Both the position numbers and the translations under genes were made by a program. Shown piece by piece: positions 9,509 to 18,002 of a stretch of DNA of 64,000 nucleotides (position 1 is its first letter; each line of letters starts with the position of its first letter). The notes beneath the pieces are model-generated. The model saw only the letters and a program-made list of their open reading frames with translations, was not told the DNA's origin and did no database searches. Where the stretch lies: positions 1,240,001 through 1,304,000 of the forward strand of contig NZ_CP051677.1 in assembly GCF_012849055.1 (NCBI RefSeq). Direction: 5' to 3'. The stretch is from Spirosoma rhododendri (GTDB lineage: Bacteria; Bacteroidota; Bacteroidia; Cytophagales; Spirosomataceae).

Positions 9509-9582
9509 GTTTAATGTTTGATGTTCAAGGTTGGTTTGCCAAATCAGCAACAACCTTAAACGCTAGACTTTGAACATTAAAC
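9509..9582. repeat. dispersed imperfect palindrome, copy 1
   Basis: An imperfect inverted repeat (left arm about 9509-9533, right arm 9551-9582) whose arms carry caaccttaaac and ttgaacattaaac. The same motifs recur between the htrA and gmd genes (21990-22075), so this looks like a REP-type element. It sits between the ExbB- and ExbD-type genes, and its right arm reaches the exbB stop codon. Confidence 0.6.
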
Positions 9583-10292
9583 TAACGTACGCGTGCCGGT
9601 TCGTTGGTGGGCTTTTGCAGGACTTCGATAAACTCGAACGCGTTCATTTCGAGGGCCAGCGTAAAGCGTTCGATCATCATATTCAGCAGGTGATAACCCG
9701 TGTACGAAATAACGCCCACGATCAGACCCGCCCCCGACGTAATCATCTTTTCGTACAGACCACCGGCGATGATACCAACGCTGATGTTGTCGGTCAGAGA
9801 GATATCGTAGAAGATACGGATGATACCTGAAATCGTACCGATGAAGCCAAGCATAGGCGCGATACCGGCGATAATGCCCAGATAGCCCATGTTCCGCTCC
9901 AGCCGCGACAGTTCGATCTGCCCGACAGTTTCAACGGTGCTTTCGATTTCACGGATGGGCGACCCGATCCGGCCGATGGCTTTCTCGAAAACCCGCCCCA
10001 TCGCCGTGCGCTGATTTTTGGCGAACGACTCAGCCGATTTGATGTTACCCTGCGCGACCATGTCGCGGATGTTATCGATGAAATTATCGTCGGCTTTGGT
10101 CTGCGCCCGGATCACGAAGAATCGCTCGAAGATCAGGTATAGCGAACAGAAAAACAGAAACGCGATGGGAATCATAACCCAGCCCCCTTTGGCGACGAGG
10201 TCGAGCAGCTGGAGCTGCTGGGGTTGAGTTGCCGCCGTCGTGGCCGATAATGACGCCGTCGAATCAACGGCCGGAACCTGAAGCAGGAGCAT
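9582..10292 (-). CDS. exbB: MotA/TolQ/ExbB proton channel family protein
   Basis: A 236-aa protein with the family's three transmembrane segments (about residues 38-58, 133-155 and 180-200). The conserved segment GYLGIIAGIAPMLGFIGTI and GLYEKMITSGAGLIVG are typical. It forms the pentameric stator that, with ExbD, energises TonB-dependent outer-membrane transport. The N-terminus is extended and Gln-rich, as is common in Bacteroidota. It is first in an exbB-exbD operon. Confidence 0.92.
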   Translation of the reverse strand: MLLLQVPAVDSTASLSATTAATQPQQLQLLDLVAKGGWVMIPIAFLFFCSLYLIFERFFVIRAQTKADDNFIDNIRDMVAQGNIKSAESFAKNQRTAMGRVFEKAIGRIGSPIREIESTVETVGQIELSRLERNMGYLGIIAGIAPMLGFIGTISGIIRIFYDISLTDNISVGIIAGGLYEKMITSGAGLIVGVISYTGYHLLNMMIERFTLALEMNAFEFIEVLQKPTNEPARVR

Positions 10293-10417
10293 ACAGACGA
10301 ATCGGGATTATGGATAAACGTTGACCAGCGGTCAATATAGCACAAACGCGCCCACTTTGCCGGTTATTGTTGTCAAAGATACGTAAGCCTTCGGAATCAC
10401 GGCTATACTCTAGCGGT

Positions 10418-11389
10418 TCAGGGAGTAATCAGAATTTTGCCCCAGCGCCCCGGCCGGTCGGCGTGTTCGACGGCTTCAGCGATCTGATCAAGTCCGTACC
10501 GGGCCTCGACAGGGAGCTGCGCGTCGCCGGTAGTCAGCCATTCGATTACGTTTTTCGATACCTCCTGCCGAACCTGTGCATCGGCTCTGCGCATCCAGTC
10601 GGAGAGCCAGAACCCTTTTACGGTCAGTTCGCGGAAGATCATCAACCCGACGTTTAGCGACGGGTCCTGTTCGCTCAGCAAGCCGTAGATCAACATAACA
10701 CCGCCTTTGCCGAGGCATTTCATCGCTTCGGTAGCGGTTGGCCCACCCACGGCATCAAGCACACACGGTACGCCTTTCCCGCCGGTAATCTCGCGGATAC
10801 GGGTGGCCATATCGTCGGTTTCGGTATTGATGATCTCCGTCAGCCCAAGTTTGGTCAGTTCGTCGTTCAGATCGTCGCGCCGAACCGTACCAATCGTTTT
10901 GATGCCCCGTTTGGCGCAAAGCTGAATCACCAGCTTACCAAACGCCGACCCGGCCGCCGTCAGCATCAGCCAGCCGCCTTCGGGCACGCCCGAATCCTGC
11001 ACCATCGCGTAGGCCGTAAACGGATTGACAAACAACTGAGCCGCAATGTCGTCGGTCATTGCGTCGGGGACGGGAATGACCGCTTTGTGATGCACGATTA
11101 TAAATTCGCCCCAGCTGCCGAGCCCCGTAAAACTTACCCGGCTTCCGACAGAAATCTCCACCCCTTCGCCTACCGCGTCGACCACGCCCATGCCCTCAAA
11201 ACCAGCCAACGACGGGAGTTGAGGCCGAATGCCGTAGCGGTTCTGCACGAACATCAGGTCAGATGGATTAATTGGGCTAGCCACTACGCGTACCCGCGCC
11301 TGACCCGCTTTGGGTTCGGGCGTAGGCAGGTCGACAGGTTTCAGAATATCAGCGGGTTTGCCGGTTTGTTCAAACTGGATGACTTTCAT
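10418..11389 (-). CDS. zinc-dependent alcohol dehydrogenase / quinone oxidoreductase-like protein
   Basis: A 323-aa MDR-superfamily enzyme. The GroES-like N-terminal domain carries ASPINPSDLMFVQNRYG and GFEGMGVVDAVG. The Rossmann domain has LTAAGSAFGKLVIQLCAKRG, an AAxS/GxxG nucleotide loop variant, with a lone Arg-rich loop (GTVRRDD) suggesting NADPH. The catalytic and structural zinc ligands of true alcohol dehydrogenases are absent, so an enoyl reductase or quinone oxidoreductase (MECR/2-enoyl thioester reductase-like) is more likely than an alcohol dehydrogenase. It is divergent from the aquaporin gene. Confidence 0.8.
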   Translation of the reverse strand: MKVIQFEQTGKPADILKPVDLPTPEPKAGQARVRVVASPINPSDLMFVQNRYGIRPQLPSLAGFEGMGVVDAVGEGVEISVGSRVSFTGLGSWGEFIIVHHKAVIPVPDAMTDDIAAQLFVNPFTAYAMVQDSGVPEGGWLMLTAAGSAFGKLVIQLCAKRGIKTIGTVRRDDLNDELTKLGLTEIINTETDDMATRIREITGGKGVPCVLDAVGGPTATEAMKCLGKGGVMLIYGLLSEQDPSLNVGLMIFRELTVKGFWLSDWMRRADAQVRQEVSKNVIEWLTTGDAQLPVEARYGLDQIAEAVEHADRPGRWGKILITP

Positions 11390-11405
11390 TTGATAAGGGG
11401 AGTTA

Positions 11406-11435
11406 TTGTCTCCGACAGCATCCTGCTGGAGACAA
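11406..11435. repeat. small palindromic repeat with core acagcatcctgctg, copy 1
   Basis: An 8-bp perfect stem (ttgtctcc with ggagacaa) encloses acagcatcctgct. A second copy with nearly the same left side and core is at 42626-42653. It lies in the divergent promoter region between the oxidoreductase and aquaporin genes. Confidence 0.55.
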
Positions 11436-11506
11436 TCGTTGGATCAGTAAGTAGATACGGCCAAAAATATGGCTTTATTCGCACAAACTATTCCCAAACC
11501 AATTCT

Positions 11507-12232
11507 GTGCAAACCTCTCCGTTTTTGGGTGAACTGATCGGCACCATTGTGCTGATTCTGCTGGGTGACGGCGTTGTGGCCAACGTGGTACTGAGCCAGA
11601 CGAAAGGCCATAACGCGGGCTGGATCGTCATTACGGCGGGCTGGTCGTTTGCGGTAACCATCGGCATTTTTGTTGCCAAAGCCTTCGGTAGTATCGACGC
11701 GCACCTCAGCCCAGCCGTTACCATCGCCTTTGCCGTCGCTACCGATGACTATAGCCACGTCATTCCATACATTACAGCGCAGATGATCGGGGCCTTCATC
11801 GGAGCCGTACTGGTGTGGCTGCATCACCTCCCTCACTGGGCCGTGACGGACGATAAAGCCGCTAAACTGGCGACGTTCTGCAACACCCCCGCTATTCGCA
11901 GCACCGGTTCCAACCTGACCAGCGAAGCCATGGCCACGATTGTCCTGATTCTGGGGCTGGCCGGTATTTCCTCGAAGCACCTCGGCGAACTGGCTATCGG
12001 CGTCGGGCCGTACCTGGTCGGCGTACTGGTCTGGAGCATCGGCCTGTCGTTGGGTGGGCCAACCGGCTACGCCATCAACCCCGCCCGCGACCTGGGGCCG
12101 CGCATTGCCCACGCCGTGCTACCCATCCCCAACAAAGGACCGTCGGGCTGGAACTATGCCTGGGTACCGGTGCTGGGGCCAATCATCGGCGCAGTGGTGG
12201 GTGGGCTGTTGATTCGGTGGTACGCGCTCTGA
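11507..12232 (+). CDS. MIP family channel (aquaglyceroporin-like)
   Basis: A 241-aa six-helix channel of the major intrinsic protein family for passive flux of water, glycerol or other small solutes through the inner membrane. The family N-terminus SPFLGELIGTIVLILLGDGVVAN begins just after a GTG at 11507; no in-frame ATG is close, so GTG is taken as the start. The second pore motif is canonical (YAINPARDLGPR), and Asp after NPAR suggests a glycerol-type pore. The first is HLSPAVT, that is SPA instead of NPA (AGC at 11708-11710). This is unusual because that Asn hydrogen-bonds solute at the constriction. It is followed after 22 bp by udk on the same strand. Confidence 0.88.
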   Translation: MQTSPFLGELIGTIVLILLGDGVVANVVLSQTKGHNAGWIVITAGWSFAVTIGIFVAKAFGSIDAHLSPAVTIAFAVATDDYSHVIPYITAQMIGAFIGAVLVWLHHLPHWAVTDDKAAKLATFCNTPAIRSTGSNLTSEAMATIVLILGLAGISSKHLGELAIGVGPYLVGVLVWSIGLSLGGPTGYAINPARDLGPRIAHAVLPIPNKGPSGWNYAWVPVLGPIIGAVVGGLLIRWYAL

Positions 12233-12241
12233 TTTCTGCCG

Positions 12242-12249
12242 TATCTTTG
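12242..12249 (+). promoter_or_regulatory. -7 box directly upstream of udk
   Basis: TATCTTTG matches the Bacteroidota TAnnTTTG -7 element and ends only 5 bases before the udk ATG. No good -33 TTTG is at the proper spacing. If used, the transcript would be leaderless or nearly so. Confidence 0.4.
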
Positions 12250-12254
12250 CCCGC

Positions 12255-12872
12255 ATGACCACCAAACCGTTTATCGTCGGGATTACCGGCGGCAGCGCAT
12301 CCGGCAAAACAAGCTTTCTGCGGGGTGTACTCAGCGCGTTTTCTGCCGACGAAATCTGCCTGATTTCACAGGATAACTACTACCGTTCCATCGATCAGAT
12401 TCAGGTCGACGATCAGGGGATTCACAACTTCGACCTGCCCGAAACTATCGACCACCACCTCTACGCGCAGCACATCGAACAGCTACGCGCCGGGGTCGCC
12501 ATTCAGCAAAAGGAATACACGTTCAATAACCCGACCGTCGTACCCCGGATGCTAACCTTCAACCCCGCCCCGATTATCGTGGTCGAAGGTATTTTCGTGT
12601 TTCACTTCCGCGAACTGGCCGATCAGATGGACCTGAAAATCTTCATCGACGCCAAAAACAGCATCAAACTCGAACGCCGGGTCAAACGTGACGCCGAAGA
12701 GCGCGGCTACGACCTCGACGATGTGATGTACCGCTGGAAATACCACGTCAAGCCTACGTATCGGCAGTTTATCAAGCCCTACCGCGCCGAAGCCGACATC
12801 GTCATCCCCAACAACGTCCACTACCAGAAAGGACTTGACGTGGTGATCGCGTTTTTGAAATCGAAAGTGTGA
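12255..12872 (+). CDS. udk: uridine kinase
   Basis: A 205-aa P-loop kinase that phosphorylates uridine and cytidine in pyrimidine salvage. The P-loop is GITGGSASGKTSF (about residues 9-21). ISQDNYYRS and NFDLPETIDH are the nucleoside-binding segments, and VVEGIFVFHF is the Walker-B-like strand. RRVKRDAEERGYD is the lid with catalytic arginines. The length is normal for the family. Confidence 0.94.
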   Translation: MTTKPFIVGITGGSASGKTSFLRGVLSAFSADEICLISQDNYYRSIDQIQVDDQGIHNFDLPETIDHHLYAQHIEQLRAGVAIQQKEYTFNNPTVVPRMLTFNPAPIIVVEGIFVFHFRELADQMDLKIFIDAKNSIKLERRVKRDAEERGYDLDDVMYRWKYHVKPTYRQFIKPYRAEADIVIPNNVHYQKGLDVVIAFLKSKV

Positions 12873-12895
12873 ATGCCCAATTCCTCTGAAGACAT

Positions 12896-12926
12896 AGTGG
12901 TGTCAGGTCCCCGGCCTGACACCACT
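12896..12926. repeat. perfect 12-bp inverted repeat
   Basis: Arms 12896-12907 and 12915-12926 (agtggtgtcagg and its complement) with a 7-base loop, tccccgg. There is no T run on either strand, so it is not a standard terminator; it looks like a small mobile palindrome. Confidence 0.5.
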
Positions 12927-12992
12927 GGCACTTGACATCCCTCCCCCGTCAGAGGTTGTTTTGAGGAATCATTATCCGTGTCAAAATGACTT

Positions 12993-13085
12993 TTTTTGTC
13001 ATCCCGACGACAGGAGGGATCTTCGCTAGCAGGCGACTTTGTTTGCTTTCAGCGAAGATCCCTCCTGTCGTCGGGATGACAAAAA
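12993..13085. repeat. perfect 35-bp inverted repeat (MITE/REP-like element)
   Basis: Left arm 12993-13027 and right arm 13051-13085 are exact reverse complements; the loop is 23 bases. The arms begin tttttgtcatcccgacgac, so each strand ends in a T run and the hairpin could end transcription of both udk and the convergent reductase gene. The arm length and perfection go well beyond a normal terminator. Confidence 0.7.
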
Positions 13086-13118
13086 CGCTCCCCCAAACGA
13101 CCTCTCAGGGTAGGGTAC

Positions 13119-14174
13119 TTAAACATCAATCACGACCCCATCGCTTTCGGGGTAGCCGGTGCAGGTCAGGACGTAACCGTTAGCGAGGTCGCGTTCGGTC
13201 AGCACGTCGTTGATCGTCATGTGAACCATACCCGATGTGCAGCGGGCAACGCAGGCTGAGCAGCGCCCGCCCCGGCAACTATAGGGCAGATGCACACCCT
13301 CGTCAAGGGCCGCCTGTAGAATCGACTTGTACGCTGGCACCTGTATCTCGACGTCCTGCCCCCGATACTGTACCCGCACCGACCGGTCCTGCGCCAGTGC
13401 CGGGGGTGGTGTCAGTACGACGGGCTGAATAACGAAATCTTCGCGGTGAATCTGCGTCGGTCGGATGCCGCGAAACACCAGCGTAAACCGAATCGTCCGC
13501 ATATAGTCGGCGGGGCCGCACAGATAAAACTGGCAGGTCGCCGGATCAGAATTGCCCAGTAAATCAGGCAGGAGCCGTTCGAGCAATACGTTGTTCAGCC
13601 GACCGCGCCACCCCGTCCAGTCGTCGGAGGGGTCGCTGAGCAGGTGTATCAGCCGGAACCGGTTGGGGAATTGCCGGGTCAGTGCGTCGAGTTCATCCCG
13701 AAAAATAATCGACCGCTCGCGGGTGTTGCTATAGAGCAGCGTCACCCGGCGTTCGCTGTGATGCAGGGCCTGCTTCAGCATCGAAAACAAAGGTGTGATG
13801 CCGCTACCCGCACCCAGCAGAATCAAATCGCCGGGCTGTTCGTCGTCGAGCGTGAACCGACCGGCGGGATACAGGCTGGTCAGCGTATCGCCAACGCGGA
13901 GTGTGTCGTGCAGAAAACGGGATAGTTCGCCGTTGTGAATACGCTTGATCGTCAGTTGCAGCGGTTCATCGGGTGCCGAACTGAGCGAATAGGACCGACG
14001 TACTTCGTGGTGTTTTCCCCCTCCGTCGGGGTGTTGCAAGATCAGCGTCAGGAACTGCCCCGCCTGGTGCGGTACCGGCCCGCTATTAATTGGCTTTAGC
14101 ACATAACTGTTTGTGTCGGCGGTTTCGGAGCGAATAGCCGTTACGCGCAGGGTCAGCAGATGATCGTCGGTCAT
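13119..14174 (-). CDS. PaaE-type ferredoxin reductase (FAD, NAD(P)H, 2Fe-2S)
   Basis: A 351-aa flavoprotein with three modules. These are an FAD-binding barrel with RRSYSLSS (about residue 70), an NAD(P)-binding domain (GAGSGITPLFSMLK; CGPADYMRTI), and a C-terminal plant-type 2Fe-2S ferredoxin with CRGGRCSACVARC and a final CTGYP (four cysteine ligands). The family passes electrons from NAD(P)H to an oxygenase or desaturase; PaaE is the phenylacetyl-CoA epoxidase reductase. No paa or other oxygenase gene is near, so the partner is unknown. The start at 14174 (MTDDHLLTLRV) is preferred over an ATG 16 codons upstream because family members begin about here. Confidence 0.87.
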   Translation of the reverse strand: MTDDHLLTLRVTAIRSETADTNSYVLKPINSGPVPHQAGQFLTLILQHPDGGGKHHEVRRSYSLSSAPDEPLQLTIKRIHNGELSRFLHDTLRVGDTLTSLYPAGRFTLDDEQPGDLILLGAGSGITPLFSMLKQALHHSERRVTLLYSNTRERSIIFRDELDALTRQFPNRFRLIHLLSDPSDDWTGWRGRLNNVLLERLLPDLLGNSDPATCQFYLCGPADYMRTIRFTLVFRGIRPTQIHREDFVIQPVVLTPPPALAQDRSVRVQYRGQDVEIQVPAYKSILQAALDEGVHLPYSCRGGRCSACVARCTSGMVHMTINDVLTERDLANGYVLTCTGYPESDGVVIDV

Positions 14175-14312
14175 AGCAGCGGGTTTGGCGGGGGTATGTT
14201 TGAAAGCACGTAACCTTTTCACAACTTCGCCCGTCTCAGGCTGGGTTTATCAACGGAGTGACTTTTACGACTCCATTTTTGTTTACAAGAAAAACGACAT
14301 TCGATTTATACC

Positions 14313-15302
14313 ATGGAAGCACTGCTGGACGAAGTACAGCGCGTTGGTTACGTCAACAAGCCCGTCGACAGCGACGTCGACCTGATCGCGGAAATCAACC
14401 GGCTGAAACAGGAGAAAAACGCCGTTATTCTGGCCCACTATTACGTCGACGGTGCTATTCAGGACATTGCCGATTATATCGGCGACAGCCTGGGCCTGAG
14501 TCAGCAGGCGGCTAGTACCGAAGCCGACATGATCGTGTTCTGTGGCGTTCACTTCATGGGCGAAACGGCCAAGATTCTGTCTCCCCACAAGAAAGTCGTC
14601 ATTCCCGACCTCAACGCGGGCTGTTCACTGGCCGATTCGGCTCCCGCCGATAAGTTCGCGGCTTTCAAAGCGCAGTACCCCGACCATATCGTGCTGTCGT
14701 ACATCAACTGCTCGGCCGAAATCAAGGCGTTGTCTGATATTATTGTGACGTCGTCTAACGCGCTGAAGATTGTTGAAAGTCTGCCGAAAGACCAGAAAAT
14801 CATCTTCGCCCCCGACGCCAATCTGGGTCGGTTCGTGATGAACAAGACCGGTCGCGACATGGTATTGTGGGATGGTGCATGTATCGTTCACATCGATATT
14901 TCGCTCGAAAAACTGCAACGCCTGCGGACCGAAAACCCCGACGCTGAGTTCATCGCCCACCCCGAATGTCAGGAGCATATCCTGAGTCAGGCCGACTACG
15001 TAGGATCGACGACGGCCCTGTTGAAATACGTAGTCGATAGCCCGAAGCAAACGTTTATCGTCGGCACCGAAGCGGGGATTCTGCACAAGATGCGGCAGGC
15101 CGTTCCGCACAAAAAAATCATTCCGGCCCCGGCGAGTCAGAACAACACCTGCGCCTGTTCGGAGTGCCCGTACATGAAGATGAACACGCTCGAGAAGTTG
15201 TACAACTGTATGCTGTATGAGCAGCCGGAAATTTTCGTCCCGGAAGACGTCCGCGTCAAGGCCGAGGCCTCGGTGATTCGCATGCTGGAAATGAGTAAAT
15301 AG
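14313..15302 (+). CDS. nadA: quinolinate synthase
   Basis: A 329-aa NadA. It condenses iminoaspartate (from NadB) with dihydroxyacetone phosphate to quinolinate using a 4Fe-4S cluster. The family signs are [32 protein letters not shown], the cluster cysteine in [14 protein letters not shown], and the C-terminal [12 protein letters not shown]. It is first in a nadA-TA-nadB cluster; nadC is not in the window. Confidence 0.96.
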   Translation: MEALLDEVQRVGYVNKPVDSDVDLIAEINRLKQEKNAVILAHYYVDGAIQDIADYIGDSLGLSQQAASTEADMIVFCGVHFMGETAKILSPHKKVVIPDLNAGCSLADSAPADKFAAFKAQYPDHIVLSYINCSAEIKALSDIIVTSSNALKIVESLPKDQKIIFAPDANLGRFVMNKTGRDMVLWDGACIVHIDISLEKLQRLRTENPDAEFIAHPECQEHILSQADYVGSTTALLKYVVDSPKQTFIVGTEAGILHKMRQAVPHKKIIPAPASQNNTCACSECPYMKMNTLEKLYNCMLYEQPEIFVPEDVRVKAEASVIRMLEMSK

Positions 15303-15345
15303 CTTTTCGGGAGTAAGGCAGACCCTAATCAAACGCACACAGGTT

Positions 15346-15576
15346 ATGAACTGGCAAAACCACATCACGTCGGACCCTACTATCATGTTTGGTAAGCCGG
15401 TCATCCGGGGCACCCGCATTCCGGTCGATCTAATTCTGGAAAAGCTGGGAAGTGGTGAATCTATCCCGCAGTTGCTGGATGCTTACCCACGGGCTACGGA
15501 AACCGATCTGATGGCCTGTTTGCTGTTTGCTTCCGACGTAGTGAAAAACGAAGTCGTATATGCCCAAGCCGGATGA
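15346..15576 (+). CDS. DUF433 antitoxin
   Basis: A 76-aa DUF433 protein (VapB45-like). The conserved core is SDPTIMFGKPVIRGTRIPVD, followed by a predicted DNA-binding tri-helical part (ILEKLGSGESIPQLLDAYP). Known of the family: it is paired with DUF5615 PIN-like toxins and neutralises and autorepresses them. The last 17 bases overlap the start of the toxin gene, as is usual for such pairs. It sits 43 bp after nadA. Confidence 0.85.
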   Translation: MNWQNHITSDPTIMFGKPVIRGTRIPVDLILEKLGSGESIPQLLDAYPRATETDLMACLLFASDVVKNEVVYAQAG

Positions 15577-15937
15577 GTTAGTCTTCGTGGCAGATGAAAA
15601 CTTCGATTATAGCATCGTTAAGGCACTCCGGGAGGCCGGTTATTTCGTGTTAGCCATAGCTGAATCGTTTCCCAGTATTCCCGACCCACAGGTTCTACAA
15701 ATTGCGACCGACCGGAAAGCTATCTTACTTACTGAGGATAAGGATTTCGGTGAACTCGTCCACCGACTCCGTATGCCGCATTGTGGTATTTTGCTGGTTC
15801 GTTTGTTGAAAATTACCAGTGCTGAAAAGTCTGCTCGCGTCTGCGAGGTTATCATCAACTACCAGCACGATCTCATCAACAGCTTTGCGGTGCTCAGCAA
15901 CGATCAGCTACGAATTCGGCTTGCCCATCCTAATTAA
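15560..15937 (+). CDS. DUF5615 PIN-like toxin
   Basis: A 125-aa protein of the DUF5615 (Mut7-C/VapC45-like) RNase fold. VFVADENFDYSIVKALREAG carries the first acidic residues (ADENFD), and AILLTEDKDFGELV the second pair (EDKDFG). The conserved acids are all present, so it should be active. Its stop codon lies 1 bp before the nadB ATG, so toxin and nadB translation may be coupled. Inference: an intact toxin-antitoxin module carried inside the NAD biosynthesis operon. Confidence 0.83.
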   Translation: MPKPDELVFVADENFDYSIVKALREAGYFVLAIAESFPSIPDPQVLQIATDRKAILLTEDKDFGELVHRLRMPHCGILLVRLLKITSAEKSARVCEVIINYQHDLINSFAVLSNDQLRIRLAHPN

Positions 15938-15938
15938 T

Positions 15939-17549
15939 ATGCCCCATCAATTCGACTTTCTGGTTATCGGCTCCGGTATCGCGGGCCTGAGTTACGCCAC
16001 TAAACTGGCCATGCACTTCGAGCGGCTCAACGAAACCGTTCATATCGGTGTCATTACCAAAGTGCAGGCCGAGGAAACAAACACCAAGTACGCGCAGGGC
16101 GGTATTGCCGCCGTCTGGGCCGCCGACGATTCGTTTGAAAAGCATATCGACGACACGATGATCGCCGGGGATTTCCTTAGCGACCGCCACATTGTCGAAA
16201 TCGTGGTTAACGAAGGTCCGGAGCGCATTCGTGAGCTGATTGACTACGGCACCCGCTTCGACAAGGAGCACAGCGGTACCGACTACGATCTGGCGAAAGA
16301 AGGCGGACACTCCGACTTTCGCATCCTGCATTTCAAAGATATTACCGGGGCCGAAATCGAGCGGGCATTGCTGGAAAAAGCGGCTTCGTTGCCGTCTATC
16401 GAGATTTTCACCCACTTCTACGCCGTCGAACTGATTACGAAGCACCACCTCGGCGAAACGGTGCATCGCTACGATACCGACAACCATTGCTACGGGGCCT
16501 ATGTGCTGAACACGCAGAACGGGCAGGTCGAGCGGTTTCTGGCCAGAACGACACTACTAGCAACGGGCGGTATTGGCAACATTTACCAGAACACGACCAA
16601 CCCCAGCATTGCCACCGGCGACGGTATTGCGATGGCATACCGGGCTAAAGGCATTGCCAAGGACATGGAGTTTATTCAGTTTCACCCCACAGCGCTGTAT
16701 GAACCCGGCAAGAAACCCAACTTCCTGATTTCGGAAGCAGTGCGCGGCTTCGGTGGTATCCTACGTACACGCAAGGGTGAGACGTTCATGGAAAACTACG
16801 ACGACCGTCTTTCGCTGGCCCCCCGCGACATCGTGGCCCGCGCCATCGACTCGGAGATGAAAAAAGCCGGTGATCCGTTTGTGTATCTCGACGTCACCCA
16901 CTGCGACTACGACAAGTTTGTCGAGCATTTCCCGAACATAACCGCTTACTGCCGCGACCATTTGGGGCTTGACCTGCGGAAAGACTACATCCCCGTCGTA
17001 CCGGCTCAGCATTACCTTTGCGGTGGCGTGCGCGTCAACGAGTGGGGGCAAACGAATATTCAGTTTCTGTACGCCGTGGGCGAATGCTCGTGTACGGGTC
17101 TGCACGGGGCCAACCGGCTTGCCAGCAACTCATTACTCGAAGCGGTTGTGTTCGGCCACCGCGCCTACGAGAAAACGGTCAAGCAGTTGGGCGGGGCCTC
17201 CGTGCCGACAAACATCCCCGACTGGAACGACGCCGGTACGACCCACCCCGAGGAACTAGTGCTAGTCACGGAGATTCGGAAAGAACTGGAGTCCATCATG
17301 TCGAACTACGTCGGTATTGTCCGGTCGAACCGGCGGTTGAAGCGGGCAATGGATCGGCTGGAACTGCTGTACATCGAGCATGAAGAGTTATACCGGCAGT
17401 CGAAGGTATCGGTGCCAATCTGCGAACTGCGCAACATGATCGAGGTGGCCTATCTGGTTATCAAGATGGCGATGGCCCGGCGGGAGAACCGGGGGCTGCA
17501 CTACAACATCGACAACGTAAAGTTAGCGGATACCCAAATCGCCGACTGA
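15939..17549 (+). CDS. nadB: L-aspartate oxidase
   Basis: A 536-aa flavoenzyme of the succinate dehydrogenase/fumarate reductase family that oxidises L-aspartate to iminoaspartate for NadA. The FAD dinucleotide fold is FLVIGSGIAGLSYATKLA. Other typical segments are TKYAQGGIAAVW, LLATGGIGNIYQNTTNP, EFIQFHPTALY and GLHGANRLASNSLLEAVVFG. The start ATG at 15939 is chosen because the FAD motif begins 7 residues later; the frame is open further upstream only through the toxin gene. Confidence 0.95.
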   Translation: MPHQFDFLVIGSGIAGLSYATKLAMHFERLNETVHIGVITKVQAEETNTKYAQGGIAAVWAADDSFEKHIDDTMIAGDFLSDRHIVEIVVNEGPERIRELIDYGTRFDKEHSGTDYDLAKEGGHSDFRILHFKDITGAEIERALLEKAASLPSIEIFTHFYAVELITKHHLGETVHRYDTDNHCYGAYVLNTQNGQVERFLARTTLLATGGIGNIYQNTTNPSIATGDGIAMAYRAKGIAKDMEFIQFHPTALYEPGKKPNFLISEAVRGFGGILRTRKGETFMENYDDRLSLAPRDIVARAIDSEMKKAGDPFVYLDVTHCDYDKFVEHFPNITAYCRDHLGLDLRKDYIPVVPAQHYLCGGVRVNEWGQTNIQFLYAVGECSCTGLHGANRLASNSLLEAVVFGHRAYEKTVKQLGGASVPTNIPDWNDAGTTHPEELVLVTEIRKELESIMSNYVGIVRSNRRLKRAMDRLELLYIEHEELYRQSKVSVPICELRNMIEVAYLVIKMAMARRENRGLHYNIDNVKLADTQIAD

Positions 17550-17646
17550 TTTAATCAGGTAAGATAGTCGCAAACAATGTACTGATGAACAGCTATTTAG
17601 TAGCAAAAAAACAGGCTTACAAGGCCATTAAAAGGCCAAAAATTGA

Positions 17647-17678
17647 TTTGGCATTCCAATCGTAAATCTGTTTCTTTG
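17647..17678 (+). promoter_or_regulatory. promoter of acpP-fabF-rnc
   Basis: TTTG (17647-17650), 20 bases, then TTTCTTTG (17671-17678), which resembles TTTG-N19/20-TAnnTTTG with one mismatch. It lies 31 bp ahead of the acpP ATG. The gap 17550-17709 holds nothing else apart from a weak ggcc-ggcc hairpin. Confidence 0.5.
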
Positions 17679-17709
17679 CGCAGTTTTTTAACTAGAACAG
17701 ACTATCAAA

Positions 17710-17949
17710 ATGTCGGAAATTGCAGAGAAAGTCAAAAACATTATTGTTGAAAAATTGGGTGTTGAAGCATCGGAAGTTACGCCTGAGGCAAGCTTCACCA
17801 ACGATCTTGGCGCTGACTCGCTCGACACCGTTGAGCTGATTATGGAATTCGAAAAAGAATTCAATATTTCTATCCCCGACGATCAGGCTGAGAACATCGG
17901 CACGGTTGGTCAGGCGATCACTTACCTCGAGGAAAACGCTGGTAAATAA
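17710..17949 (+). CDS. acpP: acyl carrier protein
   Basis: A 79-aa acidic helical protein. Ser in [15 protein letters not shown] is the site for the 4'-phosphopantetheine arm that carries growing fatty acyl chains. The order acpP-fabF-rnc is the classic fatty-acid/RNase III arrangement. Confidence 0.97.
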   Translation: MSEIAEKVKNIIVEKLGVEASEVTPEASFTNDLGADSLDTVELIMEFEKEFNISIPDDQAENIGTVGQAITYLEENAGK

Positions 17950-18002
17950 GCTACTATCGTAGTACCGAAGCTTTCTTTTTCATTACCTCGCAGTTTAACT
18001 GT

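Noticed and set aside
12896..13085. CRISPR array suggested by repeats and palindromes
   Set aside because: Only two different palindromes are present, without regular repeats and spacers and without cas genes. No array was seen anywhere in the window.
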